Assembly (NCBI RefSeq): GCF_000383975.1
Contig: NZ_KB913017.1
Span: 1-64,000, forward strand
Reading direction: 5' to 3'
From: Natronorubrum tibetense GA33
Lineage (GTDB): Archaea; Halobacteriota; Halobacteria; Halobacteriales; Natrialbaceae
Length of the DNA stretch: 64,000 bases
A model generated the notes under the pieces. That model searched no databases. It was not told the origin of the DNA and saw only the letters and a list, made by a program, of their open reading frames with translations. Position numbers and translations under genes: made by a program. Below are positions 36,092 through 45,056 of the stretch, piece by piece. Positions within the stretch are counted from its first letter, which is position 1; every line of letters begins with the position of its first letter.

Positions 36092-36769
36092 CTACTGCGG
36101 ATTCGGAGGCGCATTCTCCGACTCGCCCGCTCGAGCATCTGTCGACTGCGAGACGAACTGACCCGTCTCGGAGACGGTGCCGGTCCAGCCGCAGTCGGGG
36201 CACGCGTAGAGTCCCTGGCCGTCGATCAGCGACTCGCCGCAGTCGGGGCAGTCGCTCGCGTTGGTCGTGGTCACGGTCGACGCCGACGGATCGCGCTCCT
36301 GCGTACCGCCCAGCGGCGTCGGAAGTTCGCCAGTCCGAAGCGACGCGATCACCTCGTCCGTTGTGAGCGTCTCCTCGCTCTCCTCGTCGGTGTGGGGGAA
36401 GACGCCGACTAATTCGTCGTCCGCGTAGAGTTCGAGACAGAGCAACGGCGTCACGAGAAGCTCGGTCGTTTCTCCGGTCACCTGAGAGGTCTTCGTGCGC
36501 TCCTGGAACGGCGGCCGAATGCTCACACCCTGATCGGCCGCCCACGCCTCGAATCGCTCGAAGCTGTCGAGAGCTTCCTGATAGGGGCTGTTGTCCGTCA
36601 GGGCGATCTCTTTCGGCCAACTACGGAGCAACAGATCGTCGATCGTCCCCTCGGAGTCGCAGGCCTGGAGGGTCTCGATCTGTCTGTCGACCGGCTCGAG
36701 CAACAGCGGTGCGCGCACGTGGCAGACGACCGTCAGGTCTGTCGACGTCGTAGTTGTGGGTGCTGTCAT
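36092..36769 (-). CDS. zinc-finger protein, haloarchaea-type, unknown function
   Basis: A 225-residue protein. Residues 1-150 form a domain with conserved-looking words TVVCHVRAPLLLEPVDRQIE and FEAWAADQGVSIRPPFQER. The C-terminal part carries a zinc ribbon built from CPDCGESL (about 178) and CPDCGWTG (about 194), then a disordered tail. Start at ATG 36769; the extra upstream codons of the open frame are outside the conserved part. It may be a DNA- or RNA-binding regulator. The first domain is one I have seen only in haloarchaea and cannot name. Confidence 0.7.
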   Translation of the reverse strand: MTAPTTTTSTDLTVVCHVRAPLLLEPVDRQIETLQACDSEGTIDDLLLRSWPKEIALTDNSPYQEALDSFERFEAWAADQGVSIRPPFQERTKTSQVTGETTELLVTPLLCLELYADDELVGVFPHTDEESEETLTTDEVIASLRTGELPTPLGGTQERDPSASTVTTTNASDCPDCGESLIDGQGLYACPDCGWTGTVSETGQFVSQSTDARAGESENAPPNPQ

Positions 36770-36895
36770 CGGATTATGTACTCGGGCCACGTTCTCCGAT
36801 ATAACTGTTTCTGGGAAGTCATGACGTGACACGCGAGGGCGACGGATAACGCAGCAGTCGATCAACGCCAAACCAACGAGAACCGCGGTTCGCCG

Positions 36896-37981
36896 CTACT
36901 CGGTTCCGTTCCGACGGTAGCTCTCGGCGTCGTCGTCGGTTCTTGTACCGACGCAATCGGTCCCACCATCAGTTCTCACTTCGGAGCGGTTGGTTCCACC
37001 GTCCGTTCTCGCGTCGGACCGCCGATCCAGGGTAATCGCCGGTCTGCTTCGGTCCTCGAGTTGCGACCGGAGCAGCGCGCGGAAGGCTTCCCGTTTGATG
37101 ACGACGAAGCCGGCGAGGATCGTCAGCAGGCCGACGACCGTAAGCGAGTCGACCACCGAGCCGAGGATGATCCAGCTCACGCCGATCGCGACCGCCGGCT
37201 CGGCGTAGCCGACGAGGTTCACCTGAATCGCCCCGCTCCGGTCGAGCAGTTCGAAGTAGAGCAGGAACGCGAAGACGCCGGAGACGAGTGTCAGGTAGAG
37301 ATACGACGCGAGTGCCGTCGTGGTCAGCTGGATCGCAGCCATCGACTCGCCCCGCAGGAACGCCCAGCCGAGCAACACGCCCGAGCCGAGCAGCATCGAC
37401 CAGGCCTGGAGCGACTCGAGCGGCAGGTTAGATTCGATCGGACGGACGAGCACGCTCCCGAGCGCGAACGCGATGGCAGAGGCGAATACCAGCATCGCGC
37501 CGAACACCATATTGCCGCCGAGCGCCGCCGAGGAGGGCTGGACGACGAGGACGACGCCGACCAGACCGAGGACGAAGCCGACGACGCCGAGGAGGTTGAG
37601 CCGTTCGCTCGGAAGCAACACGCCAGCGAACGCGACCGTCAGAATCGGTGCCGTGCTGACGATCGTCGCCGCGACCGCGCCGGAGACGTACAGCTCTCCC
37701 AGGTATAACAGACCGTGATAGAGCGCGAAGACGAAGACGCCAGCAACGCCGATCACGAGCCATTCGGACAGCCCAGACGGTCGAATCCGGTCGGTCACGA
37801 CAGCCGCGTATCCGAGAACGATCACGCCGGCCAGCGCGTAGCGGAGTCCGGCGAACAGGAGCGGCGGCACGTACTCGAGACCGATCTCGATTGCGACGAA
37901 CGAGCTTCCCCAGCAGAGTGCAAGCATCGAAAAGAGCACCAATTCACGGTACTCATATCGAATGGAGGCGAGTGAAGTCAT
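36896..37981 (-). CDS. EamA/DMT-family transporter
   Basis: A 361-residue membrane protein with ten predicted helices and the tandem EamA halves typical of drug/metabolite exporters. It begins MTSLASIRYEYRELVLFSML, with CWGSSFVAIEIGLEYVPPL in the first half and SGVFAFLLYFELLDRSGAIQ in the second. Substrates vary widely (amino acids, nucleotides, drugs) and cannot be read here. The last 45 residues are charged and contain a repeated RTDGGT word. It is divergent from an Lrp-type regulator, which may control it. Confidence 0.9.
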   Translation of the reverse strand: MTSLASIRYEYRELVLFSMLALCWGSSFVAIEIGLEYVPPLLFAGLRYALAGVIVLGYAAVVTDRIRPSGLSEWLVIGVAGVFVFALYHGLLYLGELYVSGAVAATIVSTAPILTVAFAGVLLPSERLNLLGVVGFVLGLVGVVLVVQPSSAALGGNMVFGAMLVFASAIAFALGSVLVRPIESNLPLESLQAWSMLLGSGVLLGWAFLRGESMAAIQLTTTALASYLYLTLVSGVFAFLLYFELLDRSGAIQVNLVGYAEPAVAIGVSWIILGSVVDSLTVVGLLTILAGFVVIKREAFRALLRSQLEDRSRPAITLDRRSDARTDGGTNRSEVRTDGGTDCVGTRTDDDAESYRRNGTE

Positions 37982-38161
37982 TTTCAGTTCGAAACGGATA
38001 GTCCTATTTAGACCCTTCTACAACGAGCTCCGAATAGACGAACGCAAAACCACACATATAGATCTAATCCAAATTGACCGCCATACTGAACAGCTAACTT
38101 GTAGATGTCTTCAAGTACATCAGACGAAGGATATATTCTGCACGCGGCCGACCGGACATGC

Positions 38162-38644
38162 ATGGACGAACGCGACGTGCGACTCCTCAAGGCGATATCC
38201 GAACTCGAGACCGGGAGTCCGGAACGCCTCCACGAGGCGACCGGCATTCCCGTGTCGACGATCCACTATCGCCTCAGCAACCTGCGGGAGGAAGGAATCA
38301 TCACGAACGACCGCTACGAGATCGATCTCGAGGAACTCGGGCTCGGCGTGACCGTCCTCGTCGAAGTCCACGCCGATTACAAGGGCTCCTACGAGACGTT
38401 TTCCGACCGGCTACTGACCGTCGAGGGCGTCACGAACGTCTACTTCACGATGGGGAAGACCGACTTCATCGTTATCGCCCGGCTGAGCAGCAGCGAGATG
38501 GTCGAGCGCCTGATCGCCGAGTTCGAGCAACTCGAGGGCGTCGACCGAACCGACTCGACGTTCGTCATCTCGGCGGTCGAAGAGCGCGACGCCTTGCAGA
38601 GCTACAGCCTCGAGACGCTGCTCGAGGAACTGACCGACGGTTAG
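38162..38644 (+). CDS. Lrp/AsnC-family transcription regulator
   Basis: A 160-residue regulator with an N-terminal helix-turn-helix (LLKAISELETGSPERLHEATGIPVSTIHYRLSNL, about 8-41) and a C-terminal RAM effector-binding domain (VLVEVHADYKGSYETFSDRL onward, about 65 on). Amino acids are the usual effectors. I chose ATG 38162, not 38105: a TATA word ATATATTCT at 38131 puts the transcript start at about 38160. It is transcribed away from the EamA exporter across a 180-base gap, a common regulator-target arrangement. Confidence 0.9.
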   Translation: MDERDVRLLKAISELETGSPERLHEATGIPVSTIHYRLSNLREEGIITNDRYEIDLEELGLGVTVLVEVHADYKGSYETFSDRLLTVEGVTNVYFTMGKTDFIVIARLSSSEMVERLIAEFEQLEGVDRTDSTFVISAVEERDALQSYSLETLLEELTDG

Positions 38645-38693
38645 TCGGCACGGAGAACGAACGAGATGAAGAGTTGGTTCGGTGTCGGCCAGT

Positions 38694-40562
38694 TCACGCG
38701 CGCTTCTGAATCTCTTCGCGAAGCACCTCGCTCACGAGGTCGCCGTCGGCCTTCCCGCGCAGCGCACCCATGCACTCGCCCATGAGTCCCGAGAACGCCT
38801 GCATGCCTTCCTCTTCGACCTGCCCTTCGTTTCGCTCGACGACTTCGACGATGGTCTCGCGAACGGCGTCTTCGTCCGCCGAGCCGAGGTCGGCCGCCTC
38901 GGCGGCCTCCGCTGCGGTCCGACCCGGCTCTTCGGCCAGCGCCTCGAGCAGGTCCGGAAGCCCTTCGTTGGGTACGTCGCCGGCGTCGACCATCCCGAGG
39001 ACGGCTTCGATGTGCGAATCGGTGAGATTTTCCACGGGCACGTCGTCTCGCCGGAGTTCGGTCAGCGTCGACTCGAGGGTCGTCGCGGCGAGCGTCGGAT
39101 CGGTCCCGTCGGTCACGACGTCCTCGAACAGCGGCATCCGCCGCCCGTAGGCGACCTGCTCCGCCAGTCCGGCGCTGAGGTCGTACTCGTCCTGATAGCG
39201 TTCGACCTTCTCGGTCAGCAGTTCCGGTTCCGGCACCTCGCTCGGGTCGGGTTCGACGGGCGGCACGTCCGTCTCGGGATACATCCGCGCCGCACCGGGC
39301 AGCGGCCGCAGGTAGCGCGTCGTCCCGTCGTCGTTTGCCCCGCGAGTCTCCTCGGGGACACCCTCGAGTGCGACGCCGGCGCGCTCGGCGACGGCCTCGA
39401 TCGAGCCCTCGGCGACATCGGTTTCGGCGGCGACGATCGCGACGGCGTCCTCGGAGCCAGCGCCAACCGCCTCTCGAAGGTCCGCAACCTCCTCTTCGGT
39501 GACCCCGTAGGCCGGCAACTCGTCCGTATGGAAGATCCCGCCTGCACCGTGTCGCTTCGCGTAGTCGGAGAACTCGGTCCCGAGCCGGCGATCCGGCGCG
39601 ACTTCGCGACCGACGATGCCGTCGAAACCGTACAGCGGAACGGCCATCACGGAGCCGCCGGAGTCGAGCGCCCCGCCGATGACGCCGCTGTCCGTCCCCT
39701 CGAAGACACCTGTCACGTCCTGCGTCTCGCCGACCGACGCCTCGCGGCCCTCGAGTTCCTCGCGAATCTCCACGAGTCGGGCCTGCCGAGCGACCTCGTT
39801 GCGGACGATGTCGTCGATATCGTCGAGGCTCTGGACGCCCTTGATCTCGACGCGAGCGCCCTCCGCGATGGAGACGTTGACGTCCTGGCGGATCGTTCCG
39901 AGTCCGCGCTTGACCTTCCCCGTCGAGCGCAGGAGCATGCCGATCCGCTCTGCGGCCTCGAGGGCCTGTTCGGGCGAGGAGATGTCCGGCTTCGTGCCGA
40001 TCTCGACCAGCGGGATGCCGAGCCGATCCAGGCTGTATCGCACCCCCTCGTCGGTCTCTTCGACGCGCTGGGCGCTCTCTTCCTCGAGCAGGAGATCCTC
40101 GATCCCGACGGCACCGTCGTCGGTCTCGATCTCGCCTTCGGTCGCGATCAGCGTCGAGCGCTGGAAGCCCGACGTGTTCGAGCCGTCGACGACGAGCTTT
40201 CGCATGACGTTCGCCTGGTCGACCGGCTTCATATCCATCAGCTGGGCGATCTCGAGGACCGTCTCGAGCGCCTCGTTGTCCAACTCGTGTGGCGGCTCGT
40301 CGTCCTCCTCGACCAGACAGGTCGAGTCGTATGCGAGATATTCGAACTCTCGGTCGACCTTACTCTCCTCGAGGGCGGCCTGGTCGATCTCGCCGAGTTC
40401 GCTGCGCGTGGGGTGTAGGTAGCGCGTGAACGTCCGCGTCGACTCCTCGGGTTCGCGAAGCTCGGTCGGACACTGGCAGAACAGCTTCGTCGCCGTATCG
40501 AGTTGCTGGTGAATCTCCAGCCCGGCGACGAGTCCGAGCTCGTCGTAATCGTACTCGCTCAT
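38694..40562 (-). CDS. gatE: glutamyl-tRNA(Gln) amidotransferase subunit E
   Basis: A 622-residue GatE, the archaea-specific kinase subunit that phosphorylates Glu-tRNA(Gln) and, with GatD, converts it to Gln-tRNA(Gln). Visible blocks are GLVAGLEIHQQLDTATKLFC (about 11-30), CPTELREPEESTRTFTRYLH (about 31-50), and a large AspRS-like insert in the middle, around residues 200-330 (SPEQALEAAERIGMLLRSTG, VNVSIAEGARVEIKGVQSL). The tail YqeY-like helical domain begins about 480 (NLTDSHIEAVLGMVDAG). GatD is not in the window. Confidence 0.97.
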   Translation of the reverse strand: MSEYDYDELGLVAGLEIHQQLDTATKLFCQCPTELREPEESTRTFTRYLHPTRSELGEIDQAALEESKVDREFEYLAYDSTCLVEEDDEPPHELDNEALETVLEIAQLMDMKPVDQANVMRKLVVDGSNTSGFQRSTLIATEGEIETDDGAVGIEDLLLEEESAQRVEETDEGVRYSLDRLGIPLVEIGTKPDISSPEQALEAAERIGMLLRSTGKVKRGLGTIRQDVNVSIAEGARVEIKGVQSLDDIDDIVRNEVARQARLVEIREELEGREASVGETQDVTGVFEGTDSGVIGGALDSGGSVMAVPLYGFDGIVGREVAPDRRLGTEFSDYAKRHGAGGIFHTDELPAYGVTEEEVADLREAVGAGSEDAVAIVAAETDVAEGSIEAVAERAGVALEGVPEETRGANDDGTTRYLRPLPGAARMYPETDVPPVEPDPSEVPEPELLTEKVERYQDEYDLSAGLAEQVAYGRRMPLFEDVVTDGTDPTLAATTLESTLTELRRDDVPVENLTDSHIEAVLGMVDAGDVPNEGLPDLLEALAEEPGRTAAEAAEAADLGSADEDAVRETIVEVVERNEGQVEEEGMQAFSGLMGECMGALRGKADGDLVSEVLREEIQKRA

Positions 40563-41073
40563 TGGCGGGCACTCGGAGGCGGAGGGGTAAAAAACCGTCC
40601 AGTTGCGGTCGGACTATAGTAGCCACTGAAAGTCAATGCACATCTGATCGCACGACGGCTGTGCGATCAGTGTGTAAGTAGTTTCAGTTGTTACTATAGC
40701 AGTGGTGCCGTCTCTGTCGCCGCGGAATCGACTGCCAGTACGCGCGTGGCCGCCGCCGTTGTTCGGTGGGTTCCGAGGCCGATAGCGGCTGCTCGAAGGT
40801 ATTAGAGAGACGGGGTAGGTCAGTCAACGTGACTGCACGTGGAAACCACGCGAGTCGAAAGGTAGCTGCCTGACCGTGCCGCCTACCGATACTCTCGTTC
40901 AGTACGGTAAAACACCTCCGGTACTGGAGTCTGGCAACGATCTGCTGGGACGAACGAGCGCGCTGCAAGCGACGACGCCTGCCTTGCCCCTGTGGCCCGG
41001 TAACCGTGCCCGTCACCGTTCCCATCGCAAGAGCAAGCACAACGGCTACCCACGGCTACCGACTCACTCGAGT
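40563..41073. other. 510 bases without a gene, with a MITE-like element
   Basis: The left part holds the inverted-repeat element at 40613-40699. The rest, 40700-41073, has no reading frame with coding character and no repeat or RNA that I can recognise. Confidence 0.5.
40613..40699. mobile_element. MITE-like 87-bp inverted-repeat element
   Basis: The left end CTATAGTAGCCACTGAAA (40613-40630) and the right end, read inverted, CTATAGTAACAACTGAAA (40682-40699) match at 16 of 18 bases. The inverted arms run on to a central perfect GATCGCAC/GTGCGATC stem (40646-40653 and 40661-40668) around a 7-base loop. The whole unit can fold as one long hairpin. No transposase is present and no clear target duplication is visible. 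Small palindromic elements with such ends are spread in haloarchaeal genomes by transposases encoded elsewhere. Confidence 0.7.
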
Positions 41074-41220
41074 ATGGTCCGGATTTCGACGATCGTCATC
41101 GTCCTCGCGATCATCCTCGGCATCGGTCTCATCCCGATTCCCATCATCCCCGGCGTCGGGATCCTCGTCGGTATCTCGGGAATCATCCTCGGAATTATTC
41201 TTCGGCTTCTCGGCTACTGA
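41074..41220 (+). CDS. 48-residue hydrophobic membrane peptide
   Basis: Starts MVRISTIVIVLAIILGIGLI and consists of two hydrophobic stretches (about 5-20 and 25-45) with a PIPIIPG turn between them and an Arg near the end. Despite its size, the lack of charge and regular hydrophobic pattern point to a real, membrane-inserted peptide. The TGA stop directly abuts the btuD stop on the other strand: TGATCA at 41218-41223. Unknown function. Confidence 0.65.
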   Translation: MVRISTIVIVLAIILGIGLIPIPIIPGVGILVGISGIILGIILRLLGY

Positions 41221-42678
41221 TCAGTCGCTCGAGGACTCCGCCGAGACACCCGAACTCGACTCGCCGTCTGACGACCCGGTCTCCGAGGAGCCGGAGTCGG
41301 CCCGCGAGTACACCGACTCCAGCCCGCTCGCTACCGCCTCGTCGATCGCACCGAGAATCGTCTCCGGCGTCGCCTCGAGCCCGCGAGCACGGTCTCCGGT
41401 CGTGAATACGTCGCCGTCAGTTCGGCCTACCGCGTCGCCCTCAGTTATAGATCGCTCGTCGTCCGTCCCCCTCACGAGCACGATTGAGCCGGCCACCGCG
41501 TCGACTGTCTCGAGGAGCTGTCGCGACCCCGCGCCGGCCGACTCGAGCACGCCCTCGCTCACGACCGTCGTGTCGGCCTCGTGAATGCGCTCCTCGAACG
41601 CGGTCAGATCGGCCGGCGAGAGCGACTCGAACGGCGCTATCTCGAGCCGGTCGATATCGAGCGATCGGGCGGTCTCGCTCGCCGTGTCGCCCGCCGTGAC
41701 TGGACCGACGGAAATCTCGAGTTCCGCGGTCGCCGTCTCGAGCCGAGCGAGGACACTCGAGGCGAGCGGTCCCGTGCCGAGGACGTGAACGCGGACGGGG
41801 GTCCCGTCGCCCGCTTCTCGAGTCTCGGACCCGTCGGCGTTCGGGAGCGCCGTCACGGTCTCCGTCCCCGTGATCGGATTCCGCGTGACGGTCGCGGTTG
41901 CGTCGAACACGTCCGACAGCGACTCGCCGGTCAGTACGTCCGCCGGCGGCCCGCTCCGATAGATCCCGCTGTCGGCGAGCATCACGAGCCGATCGCAGTA
42001 GCGCGCGGCCAGATCGAGGTCGTGAATCGCCGCGCAGACGGTTCGTCCTTCTTCGACTAGCTCACGGACTAACTCGAGCGTCTCGATCTGGTGATTCACG
42101 TCGAGACTTCCGGTCGGTTCGTCGAGCAACATGGCCGGCGTCTCCTGGGCGATCGCCCGCGCGAGCACCACGCGCTGGCGCTGGCCGCCGCTCACCTCGT
42201 CGATCGGTCGGTCCGCGAGTTCGGCCGTTCGAGTGCGCTCGAGTGCGCGTTCGACGGCCTCGCGGTCCTCGCGTGTGGGGGACGAAAAGCGCGAGCGGTG
42301 AGGATGTCGCCCCATCTCGACGACATCCCGAATGGGGAACGAAAACGACAGTGCCGTATCCTGCGGCACAACTGAGACCAGTCGACTCGAGGCCTTCGAG
42401 GACGCGCGGTGAACGTCGGTGTCGCCGACCGTCACGGTTCCCGAATCGGGCTCGAGCGCGCCGCTGATCGCCCGGAGCAGCGTTGTCTTCCCAGCTCCGT
42501 TCGGCCCTACGAAGCCGACGAACTCGCCGGGTTCGATCGTCAGCGAGACGCCCTCGAGCACGGAGAGATCGCCGAAGGACAGCGAGAGATTTTCGACGGT
42601 GATCGACGCTCGCTCGGGCGACGGGCCCGATTCGCTCGAGACATCGTTACCGTCGGGTCCGCCCCGGAATCGGCTCAT
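41221..42678 (-). CDS. btuD: BtuD-type cobalamin ABC ATPase with extra C-terminal domain
   Basis: A 485-residue protein. Residues about 25-260 are the ABC domain: Walker A GPNGAGKTT (about 58), signature VSGGQRQRVVLARA (about 165), Walker B MLLDEPTGSLD (about 186) and the switch His in CAAIHD. It powers BtuC. A further ~225 residues follow the ABC domain (starting near VRVHVLGTGPLASSVL, about 290), which is absent from typical 260-residue bacterial BtuD or FhuC. The end is Ser/Gly/Glu-rich. Its start overlaps the btuC stop by 4 bases, indicating an operon. Confidence 0.9.
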   Translation of the reverse strand: MSRFRGGPDGNDVSSESGPSPERASITVENLSLSFGDLSVLEGVSLTIEPGEFVGFVGPNGAGKTTLLRAISGALEPDSGTVTVGDTDVHRASSKASSRLVSVVPQDTALSFSFPIRDVVEMGRHPHRSRFSSPTREDREAVERALERTRTAELADRPIDEVSGGQRQRVVLARAIAQETPAMLLDEPTGSLDVNHQIETLELVRELVEEGRTVCAAIHDLDLAARYCDRLVMLADSGIYRSGPPADVLTGESLSDVFDATATVTRNPITGTETVTALPNADGSETREAGDGTPVRVHVLGTGPLASSVLARLETATAELEISVGPVTAGDTASETARSLDIDRLEIAPFESLSPADLTAFEERIHEADTTVVSEGVLESAGAGSRQLLETVDAVAGSIVLVRGTDDERSITEGDAVGRTDGDVFTTGDRARGLEATPETILGAIDEAVASGLESVYSRADSGSSETGSSDGESSSGVSAESSSD

Positions 42679-43805
42679 ACCGAATGCACCTCCCGACGGG
42701 TGAGCAGGAACAGGAAGAAGGGCGCACCCAGTGCGGCCGTGATGATGCCGACGGGGACGATGGGCGTGGAAACCTCGAGACCGAAGGGGAACGAAAGCGT
42801 CCCGAGGCGAGCGATCGTATCGGTCGCGACGAGAAACGACGCGCCCGCAAGCGCGCTGGTGGGCAGGAGGATTCGGTGGTCAGGGCCGACGAGCAGCCGC
42901 ATGATGTGGGGAACGACGAGGCCGACGAAGCCGATAACGCCGGCGACGGCGACGCCCGCGGCGGTGACAATGCTCGCGAGCGCGAGCAGGAGGAGTTTGG
43001 TTCGCTCGACATCGACCCCGAGGTGGTGTGCGTCCTCCTCGCCCAGCAGGAGGACGTTCATCTCGCGCGTGTAGGTGAGCAAGACGGCGACGCCGACGAG
43101 GGTTACGGGCAACGCGAACCGAACGTCGCTCCAGGTGCTGTTGGCGAGATGCCCCATCATCCAGATGACAGCCTGTCGGAGGTCGTCGCCGCTGTGGACG
43201 AGCATGTATGAGATCATCGCGCCGAGGAAGGCCTGTATCGCCACCCCCGCGAGCAACAGCGTTGCGACGGGCGTTCGACCGCCCTCGGTCGCGATCGCGT
43301 AGACGAGAAACGCGGTCCCGAGCGCGCCGACGAACGCCGAGAGGTGGAGCCCGCCGAACGGGATCAGCGCCGGAAACGCGATCGCCGCGACGGCGCCCGC
43401 GGCGGCACCCGAGGAGACGCCGATGATCGACGGATCCGCGAGCGGATTGCGGAAGAACCCTTGCATGACCGTCCCCGCGGCTGCGAGCGAAAAGCCGACC
43501 GTCGCTGCGAGTGCGATTCGGGGGAGTCGGATGTTCTCGACGATGTACTGGTGGCTCCCCGACACGTCAAACGAGAAGATCGAGGTGTACTCGAAGCCGG
43601 GGAGCGGAACCGTGACGCCGATCCACGGAACGGTGCTCTCGCTCAGTACGATACTTGAGGGGATCACAAGGGCGTTCAACGTGGCCATCGCGACCGTTAG
43701 TGGATCGATCCTGACGGAGCCGAGAGCGGCGCTCCCGATGACGACGGCGACGAGCAGGGTGGAAAGCCCCACCGACCACGCGGCAGTTCGGACCGATCGC
43801 TCCAT
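42675..43805 (-). CDS. btuC: BtuC-type cobalamin/metal-chelate ABC permease
   Basis: A 376-residue FecCD/BtuC-family permease with about ten helices. Typical words are GFSLAAAGTVMQGFFRNPLADPSIIGVSSGAAAG (about 104-137, the conserved region that faces the binding protein), ALAGASFLVATDTIARLG and VPVGIITAALGAPFFLFLL near the end. It is the first gene of the minus-strand pair and shares a symmetric promoter with btuF. Confidence 0.95.
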   Translation of the reverse strand: MERSVRTAAWSVGLSTLLVAVVIGSAALGSVRIDPLTVAMATLNALVIPSSIVLSESTVPWIGVTVPLPGFEYTSIFSFDVSGSHQYIVENIRLPRIALAATVGFSLAAAGTVMQGFFRNPLADPSIIGVSSGAAAGAVAAIAFPALIPFGGLHLSAFVGALGTAFLVYAIATEGGRTPVATLLLAGVAIQAFLGAMISYMLVHSGDDLRQAVIWMMGHLANSTWSDVRFALPVTLVGVAVLLTYTREMNVLLLGEEDAHHLGVDVERTKLLLLALASIVTAAGVAVAGVIGFVGLVVPHIMRLLVGPDHRILLPTSALAGASFLVATDTIARLGTLSFPFGLEVSTPIVPVGIITAALGAPFFLFLLTRREVHSV

Positions 43806-43830
43806 ACTTCACAATCTCGATTGGAGTAGG

Positions 43831-43840
43831 CAAATATTTG
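43831..43840. promoter_or_regulatory. symmetric bidirectional promoter between btuC and btuF
   Basis: CAAATATTTG is a perfect palindrome. Its centre (43835.5) is 30.5 bases from the first base of the btuF ATG (43866) and 30.5 from that of btuC (43805). One TATA box can therefore place starts at both leaderless genes. Confidence 0.6.
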
Positions 43841-43865
43841 TTGAAGTAGCGGGTGGGTACGGACG

Positions 43866-44996
43866 ATGCGACACCAACTGACTGTTTTCGTGGCCGTCTT
43901 ACTCGCGATTTCTGTCGTCGCCCCCGTCGCGGGTGCGACTGCCGCGACGACGGGAGCCGCGGTACAGGATTCAGAGGCACAGTGTGAGTATCCCCTTACG
44001 ATAACCGATGCGTCCGGCGAAGAGGTCACCATCGACGACGAACCCGAGTCGGTCGTGACGCTCTACCCGGGTGACGCACAGCTCGCCTACTCCATCGGCG
44101 CCGAGGACAAAGTCGTCGGCATGCCGGTCGGGCAGTACACCGATTCGCTCGACGCTGGCGACCGAACCGATATCAGCGAAGACGATGGCGTGACACCGAA
44201 CGCCGAAGAGATCGTCGCGCTCGACCCCGATGTCGTGCTGGCCGCAAACATCGCACTCGGCCAAGAGGACCTCCTCGAGACGCTCGAGGACGCCGACATT
44301 ACGGTCGTCGTGCTTGACACGGCGAATTCGATCGACGACGTCCACGACAACGTCCGCACTACCGGCGAGGTGACCGGCGAGTGCGAGAGCGCCGAGGAGA
44401 CGGTCGAGTGGATGGACGACCGACTCGAGGTCGTCGCAGACGCGCTCGAGGACGAGGAAGCGCCGCTCGCGTACTACGACAGCGGCGACGACGGCGCAAC
44501 CTTCGGTGCGGAGACGTTCCAGCACGACGTGCTGACGGCGGGCGGACTCGACAACCTGGCCGCCGAAGCCGGCGAGGAGGGCTGGGTGATGATGAGTCCG
44601 GAGACCGTCGTCGACGAGGATCCGGAGTGGGTCGTCTACCCCGACCGTGAAGATGCTCCGCCGTCCGCGGACAATCTGGAAGAGACGACCGCGTTCCAGG
44701 AGGATAATATCCACGCAGTCGACGATAACGCGGTGAGCCAGCCCGCTCCGGACGTCGTCTACGTGGTCGAATCGCTCGTCGAGACCGTCCACCCCGACGT
44801 GTACGACGAGATCGAGTCCGACCTCGCGGATGTCGACGAGGCACACGGAGTCGGTGACGACGCGAACGGCGAGGACGACGACGCGGACGACGCAGACGCG
44901 AGCGACGACGGCGATGACACGATCCCCGGCTTCGGGATCCCCGTCGCAGCCGCCGCAGTGCTCGCCGTCGCCGGCTTCCTCCTGCGCCGTCGATAA
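43866..44996 (+). CDS. btuF: BtuF-type cobalamin-binding surface protein with PGF-CTERM anchor
   Basis: A 376-residue extracellular binding protein. It has a Sec signal peptide (RHQLTVFVAVLLAISVVAPV, cleaved after about residue 30). The binding-fold (PBP, helical backbone) carries ITDASGEEVTIDDEPESVVT and VDEDPEWVVYPDREDAPPSA. The C-terminus is an acidic linker, then PGF-CTERM (IPGFGIPVAAAAVLAVAGF), so archaeosortase replaces it with a lipid. It delivers its ligand to BtuC and BtuD. Haloarchaeal BtuCDF imports vitamin B12; a siderophore or heme cannot be excluded. Confidence 0.92.
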   Translation: MRHQLTVFVAVLLAISVVAPVAGATAATTGAAVQDSEAQCEYPLTITDASGEEVTIDDEPESVVTLYPGDAQLAYSIGAEDKVVGMPVGQYTDSLDAGDRTDISEDDGVTPNAEEIVALDPDVVLAANIALGQEDLLETLEDADITVVVLDTANSIDDVHDNVRTTGEVTGECESAEETVEWMDDRLEVVADALEDEEAPLAYYDSGDDGATFGAETFQHDVLTAGGLDNLAAEAGEEGWVMMSPETVVDEDPEWVVYPDREDAPPSADNLEETTAFQEDNIHAVDDNAVSQPAPDVVYVVESLVETVHPDVYDEIESDLADVDEAHGVGDDANGEDDDADDADASDDGDDTIPGFGIPVAAAAVLAVAGFLLRRR

Positions 44997-45056
44997 CCGT
45001 CTCGCTGCCGTCTCGTTTTGAAAAGGGTTTACTCGTCGGCTGTTCGAGATGAACGC

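Noticed and set aside
38682-40418. 578-residue open frame antisense to gatE
   Set aside because: Long only because gatE is GC-rich at third positions; gatE motifs are decisive.
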